A stretch of 64,000 nucleotides of DNA, from assembly GCF_030325625.1 (NCBI RefSeq), contig NZ_JACAIS010000006.1, positions 274,339 to 338,338 of the forward strand. The letters run 5' to 3'. Source of the DNA: Sphingobacterium sp. N143. Lineage in GTDB: Bacteria > Bacteroidota > Bacteroidia > Sphingobacteriales > Sphingobacteriaceae. Below, in pieces: positions 60,372 to 64,000 of this stretch (position 1 is the stretch's first letter; the number at the start of each line of letters is the position of its first letter). A program made the position numbers and the translations under genes. Below the pieces are notes generated by a model. The model was not told where the DNA came from and did not search any database. It worked only from the letters and a program-made list of their open reading frames with translations.

Positions 60372-60612
60372 ATATTTACCGAGCCTGTAAAATAGACGGT
60401 GTAATGTTACATTGGCATTTTTAGAGCTGTTGGCTACGTTTGTTTAACTTGGTTGTATTTGACCTTCCATAAATTTAATCAAAAGTTGGCTTTAAGCACT
60501 ACAAGGATATTCATTAAGAAATAAACTACAATTGCAGAAACGTCCGATTTGTACAATTTTAAGCGAATAACACTCAATAACTTTGTATTATCTAAATCAA
60601 AGTTAAATTGAG

Positions 60613-61767
60613 ATGAAAAATATAACCGAAAACAAAGATCAGATAATCATAGTAGGCGCAGGTATTGCAGGTCTGAGTCTAGCAATTCAGCTTACGGAGA
60701 AAAAAATACCTTGCATAGTTCTTGAAGCAAGAAAAAGTTTTGGTGGAGCTACAAGCGGTGTGAGAATTTCTTCTAAAGGAGTGAAAATTCTCGAAAAAAT
60801 GGGAATCGATAATATAGGAGAGCCTACAAAAAAAATAGTGATGTACTTTGCTAATAGCAAAATAAGCTTTGAGGATAAAACTGAACCAGATGCGAGCCCT
60901 GCTATTATAGTTACCCGATTGGCCGTCTTTGAAAAACTTCGTGAGCGTATAAATGAATTAGATATTCCGGTTATTTATGATTATGCTTTGGAGAATGTAA
61001 TTGAAAAAGCAGATAGCGTAGTTGCTGTTTCAAGTGACGGACAGCAAATTACAGGTAAGTATTTGGTAGGTTCGGACGGTGTAGGTTCTAAGGTAAGAAG
61101 GCTCTTAAATCCTGAAAGTAAATCTGATAAACGATATGCAGGCTACTTAGGGCTTGGCTTTATTTTTCCAAGTAGTGAAAAAATAGAAATGTCTTCATTT
61201 AACAATACTGATGGCAATATAGGTTTGGGGTCGATTGGCAAAATAGATTGTAATGACACCTATAAAAATAATTTCTTGTGGATGCACCTACATATGACCG
61301 AAGAAGAAGCAAAAGTCATAACAGACAAAGAAGTTTACGAAAAAGTAACAAAAAAGTCAGAGAATTGGATACCTTACTTGCAACAAATTTTTCGGGATTG
61401 TAAAACTAATCCAAAAACAGTATTATATCACCAACCTGTGTATAATGGTAGTATTCCTAATAAATGGTATAGTGAAAGATTATTTTTGATAGGAGATGCA
61501 GCCCATCCTTATGGACCGGGAGGGCAAGGAATTAGTTTGGCAATGCTGGATGCAGAAGCTTTGTGCGAATTATTTGCCAATGGTGTCACAGAAGAAAAGA
61601 AAGCAAATTTCCAAACAACAAGAGCCGCCATGGCAAAATCAAAAGGCGAAAGTTCAGAAGAAAGAAACAAACCCGAAAATCAAATAGTTACAGAAGAAGA
61701 ATTGCTTTTTAATTATCAATTAATGAAAGATTTTCATCAAAAATCAAATGGCAAATTGGAAATGTAA
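60613..61767 (+). CDS. FAD-dependent monooxygenase
   Basis: This 384-residue group A flavin monooxygenase would hydroxylate an aromatic or other small compound using NAD(P)H and oxygen. IIIVGAGIAGLSLAIQL (about 11-27) binds the ADP part of FAD, YLVGSDGVGSKVRRL is the DG motif, and FLIGDAAHPYGPGGQGISLA is the GD motif. The region between resembles TetX-like and related drug- or toxin-modifying enzymes, but this assignment is loose. A -7 element TAACTTTG lies at 60578-60585. The stop overlaps the start of the next gene by one base, so the two are translationally coupled. Confidence 0.82.
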   Translation: MKNITENKDQIIIVGAGIAGLSLAIQLTEKKIPCIVLEARKSFGGATSGVRISSKGVKILEKMGIDNIGEPTKKIVMYFANSKISFEDKTEPDASPAIIVTRLAVFEKLRERINELDIPVIYDYALENVIEKADSVVAVSSDGQQITGKYLVGSDGVGSKVRRLLNPESKSDKRYAGYLGLGFIFPSSEKIEMSSFNNTDGNIGLGSIGKIDCNDTYKNNFLWMHLHMTEEEAKVITDKEVYEKVTKKSENWIPYLQQIFRDCKTNPKTVLYHQPVYNGSIPNKWYSERLFLIGDAAHPYGPGGQGISLAMLDAEALCELFANGVTEEKKANFQTTRAAMAKSKGESSEERNKPENQIVTEEELLFNYQLMKDFHQKSNGKLEM

Positions 61768-62228
61768 TGGAAAAGCAAAGTATAGAACAACGTGTCCAGG
61801 CCCTTGAAGACAAAGAGGCTATTAAAGATGTTACCCATCAATATGCCTTATATATAAATCAGGGCCGGAATAATATGAAAATAAATCCCGAAGCATTTTT
61901 AGAAGTTTTTACGAAAAATGCGGTTTGGGAAAGTACATCAATGGGTATCAGAGAAGAAGGTCTAGAAAACATTACTAAGAGTTTTATTATAGAAACGCAA
62001 ACTGTCCTTTTTGCTATGCACAGTTATTCCAATCCTGTTATAAAAATTAATGGAAGTTCAGCCACAGGAAATTGGTTGTTTTGGGTTACCAGTAAATTTA
62101 AGAAGGACACCACGAACCAGGTTTTTATGAGCCAAGATATCAACTACATAAAAACTGAATACGGTTGGCGAATACAGCACATAACATTACATTTTGGGGA
62201 TATTGTGAAGCACAAATCTCAATATTGA
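61767..62228 (+). CDS. SnoaL-like (NTF2-fold) protein
   Basis: This 153-residue protein has the SnoaL-like signature: IEQRVQALEDKEAIKDVTHQ and YALYINQGRNN at the N-terminus, FLEVFTKNAVWESTSMGIRE, and HSYSNPVIKINGSSATGNWL with a final strand WRIQHITLHFGD. It starts within the stop codon of the monooxygenase gene (TAATG), so the two proteins are made together. Such partners often complete ring hydroxylation or dehydration steps. Confidence 0.8.
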   Translation: MEKQSIEQRVQALEDKEAIKDVTHQYALYINQGRNNMKINPEAFLEVFTKNAVWESTSMGIREEGLENITKSFIIETQTVLFAMHSYSNPVIKINGSSATGNWLFWVTSKFKKDTTNQVFMSQDINYIKTEYGWRIQHITLHFGDIVKHKSQY

Positions 62229-62507
62229 AATTAGAATCGATGTCAACAAATAGTTGACATTGACGATTGTCTAAGCGCATATTATTTATCCTCCCCAACC
62301 GTAATACATACTTCCATGTGAGCAATTAAAAATCCATACATATCATTGGAGGGAAGATTATAGCTTTAAAAATATGGACAAGCAGTTCGGAAAATGGAGT
62401 CTAAGCGTTTACATTCTCCTTGCCAATTGATAGACATAAGGCACAACGAATATAGTAATATAATTTGTATAGGTTTTAAATAAAGTATTATATTTATATG
62501 GTTTAAA

Positions 62508-63371
62508 ATGTTTTCTTTGAAAAATATCAATTTTATACCGATAATGAAGCTGACAGAGGATATTCATGAAGGAGTATCTATCAGAAAGTGGCTTTCTGCA
62601 AATGGATCCGTATCGAAAGAAGTGGATCAGTCTCATCGTCACGATTTTCATATTTTTCTTTTACAACAAAAGGGACAAGCATGCGTGGAAATCGATTTTC
62701 ATAGATATGATATTACAGCTAAAACTATTCTGTATCTACATCCAAATCAAGTCCATCGATTAATTAACCAAAAGGATGTCGAATTTCGTATTATTTCTAT
62801 TAAAAGCGAATATATTCAAAGACAGTATCTGAAGGTAATTGAAGAATTGGTCCCAGCGAAACCACTGATCATTAGTAGTGATTCATGCACACTTTTAAAC
62901 AAATCATTTTCGTTGTGTTCCACTCTTTTTCAAAACCATCAAGGGAAGTTCTATGATTCCGCACTCTTGAATAGCTGTAATGCATTTGCCTCTCTTTTGA
63001 TAGCGCAATATATAGAATTTGACAAACCAACTGAATACTTCACGCGTGCAGAGATTGTTACCAAAGAGTTCAAGCTATTGTTGGAAAAAAATTACATTAA
63101 TTCCAAACGTCCGTTTGAATTTGCCAAACTTTTACATATTTCTTCTCCTTATTTAAATCAGTGTGTACGTAATACGACTGGTTTTTCTGTTTCCTATCAC
63201 ATTCAACAGCGCGTGATTTTAGAAGCTAAACGCTTGCTATTTCATTCCGATGCTTCTATTAAAGAAATTGCAGCGATGTTGGGGTATGAAGATTATGCAT
63301 ACTTCTCGCGTCTGTTCGCAAAGGTATGTGGTATACCAGCCATTGAGTTTCGAAAAAGAATATTCGATTAG
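62508..63371 (+). CDS. AraC-family transcriptional regulator
   Basis: This AraC-type regulator of 287 residues has a cupin-like N-terminal domain (HRHDFHIFLLQQKGQACVEI, then KTILYLHPNQVHRLIN). The C-terminal DNA-binding domain includes FEFAKLLHISSPYLNQCVRN and IKEIAAMLGYEDYAYFSRLF. An ATG 12 codons further is an alternative start. It lies between the monooxygenase operon and a TolC-like gene; the latter is the likely target, since AraC regulators of this kind often precede efflux operons. Confidence 0.82.
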   Translation: MFSLKNINFIPIMKLTEDIHEGVSIRKWLSANGSVSKEVDQSHRHDFHIFLLQQKGQACVEIDFHRYDITAKTILYLHPNQVHRLINQKDVEFRIISIKSEYIQRQYLKVIEELVPAKPLIISSDSCTLLNKSFSLCSTLFQNHQGKFYDSALLNSCNAFASLLIAQYIEFDKPTEYFTRAEIVTKEFKLLLEKNYINSKRPFEFAKLLHISSPYLNQCVRNTTGFSVSYHIQQRVILEAKRLLFHSDASIKEIAAMLGYEDYAYFSRLFAKVCGIPAIEFRKRIFD

Positions 63372-63551
63372 TCCAACACATACCACCTTCTCTCCATTGC
63401 CTAGACTTACCGTTTATTCTTCCTTTGTACAACAGGTTTTGAAGTGTTTTTAATACTCGACTACAATACCTTACAGGTATTATAAGAATGTTGTTGTATG
63501 AACTCACAATTTTTAATCATCCGCAGAAATCGAGGATAAATTTTATAATAC

Positions 63552-63953
63552 ATGGTTAGAAGATTCTTAATTTTCCTATTGGTATTTTTTCCATTACATC
63601 AATTCGTTTGGGCGCAGCAAAAGGCCGGACAATCTTTGGAAGAAGTGTTTGCTAAAACACTTGAACACCACCCTTTATTAATGATTGGTGAAAAGGGGGT
63701 AAAATTAGCTAGCGAGAAGACACGTATAAATCAACAATTAAAATTGCCTGAAATTTCTGTCTTAGCGGGAATGGACTATATGAGCGATACGAGAATATTT
63801 GACAAAAGACTAAATCATTATTCAAATTTATCGAATATTCATTTTGGCAATTCATTAAGTGCTGAAATAAGTCAAGTTATTTATAATGGGGGAAAAATAA
63901 GATATAACATTGTGGAAAGTGAGTGGAATTGCAACAATAAAATGGACACATAG
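63552..63953 (+). pseudogene. TolC-like outer-membrane efflux protein, truncated
   Basis: The frame encodes a signal peptide (MVRRFLIFLLVFFPLHQFVW, then AQ) and the first TolC-type segment, SLEEVFAKTLEHHPLLMIGE, followed by LPEISVLAGMDYMSDTRIFD and QVIYNGGKIRYNIVESEWN. It stops after 133 residues, whereas TolC-like proteins have about 400-480. The stop follows KMDT directly and the remaining sequence shows no continuation. The product cannot form the channel. Insertion or deletion at this point is likely. Confidence 0.65.
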
Positions 63954-64000
63954 TTAAGCTGCAATATTTTGTTTATTGATTTTTCTAGCAAACTCCTCTG
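63954..64000 (-). CDS. Partial C-terminus of an unidentified protein
   Basis: A minus-strand frame runs in from the right edge and ends at TAA with EEFARKINKQNIAA. It directly abuts the truncation point of the TolC-like gene and could be the end of a gene carried by an insertion. With 14 residues it cannot be identified. Confidence 0.25.
   Translation of the reverse strand, partial: EEFARKINKQNIAA

Noticed and set aside
1..64000. CRISPR arrays, tRNA or rRNA genes, intact insertion sequences
   Set aside because: No regularly spaced direct repeats, no tRNA-like cloverleaf and no transposase frame were recognised on either strand.

Overview
The window is chromosomal DNA from a low-GC member of the Bacteroidota, most probably a Sphingobacteriaceae close to Sphingobacterium. 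The evidence is promoters with the phylum's -7 element TAnnTTTG, almost no Shine-Dalgarno sequences, and protein families typical of that group: Crp/Fnr one-component regulators, a TPR-type lipoprotein histidine kinase, DUF4236, an alginate-export-type porin and Fer4_19 proteins. The genus is an inference. No tRNA, rRNA, CRISPR array or intact insertion sequence was seen.

Layout. 1-4.4 kb holds uncharacterised genes, including a large protein with a partner cut by the window edge and small immunity-like proteins. 4.9-33 kb is an island for metabolism and stress: an arginase-family enzyme, an SDR, a GMC oxidoreductase, an aldehyde dehydrogenase, SnoaL-like proteins, alpha/beta hydrolases, three isochorismatase-like hydrolases, an amidohydrolase, an LLM flavoenzyme, a pirin and an MDR reductase. 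Six intact Crp/Fnr paralogues and one decayed copy are interspersed, with a LysR and an AraC regulator. Several promoters carry 14-16 bp palindromes centred about 30 nt upstream of the -7 element, the position expected of a class II Crp/Fnr activator. Three decayed genes (isochorismatase, Crp/Fnr and Fer4_19 remnants) and one premature stop show repeated duplication and loss. 33.2-37.7 kb is a tidy operon: GNAT, OsmC, a Kef-type antiporter and a porin.

37.9-50.8 kb is the most interesting part. A TPR histidine kinase and its response regulator sit among a DUF4236 protein, a stand-alone restriction-type nuclease-domain protein, a TPR membrane protein, a PLD-like membrane protein, a VWA-like lipoprotein and a secreted thermonuclease. 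Six near-identical palindromes, (T/A)TACGG-N4-CCGTA(A/T), each lie exactly 20-21 nt upstream of a TAnnTTTG element. They stand before the DUF4236 gene, the nuclease-domain gene, the PLD operon, a single-TM protein, the response regulator itself (from inside the kinase gene), and a gene-less interval that ends in a strong terminator and so probably encodes a roughly 110-nt small RNA. I read this as one local, self-regulated regulon of unknown function, perhaps envelope damage or defence.

50.9-53.4 kb contains a segmental duplication of a small secreted NTF2-like gene, abutting a RhuM remnant. 54.5-58.7 kb is a two-gene DUF262 system (GmrSD-like; only one protein has the DUF1524 HNH part), a candidate anti-phage module. 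59.6-63.4 kb has two AraC regulators around an FAD monooxygenase/SnoaL pair. The window ends in a truncated TolC-like gene.
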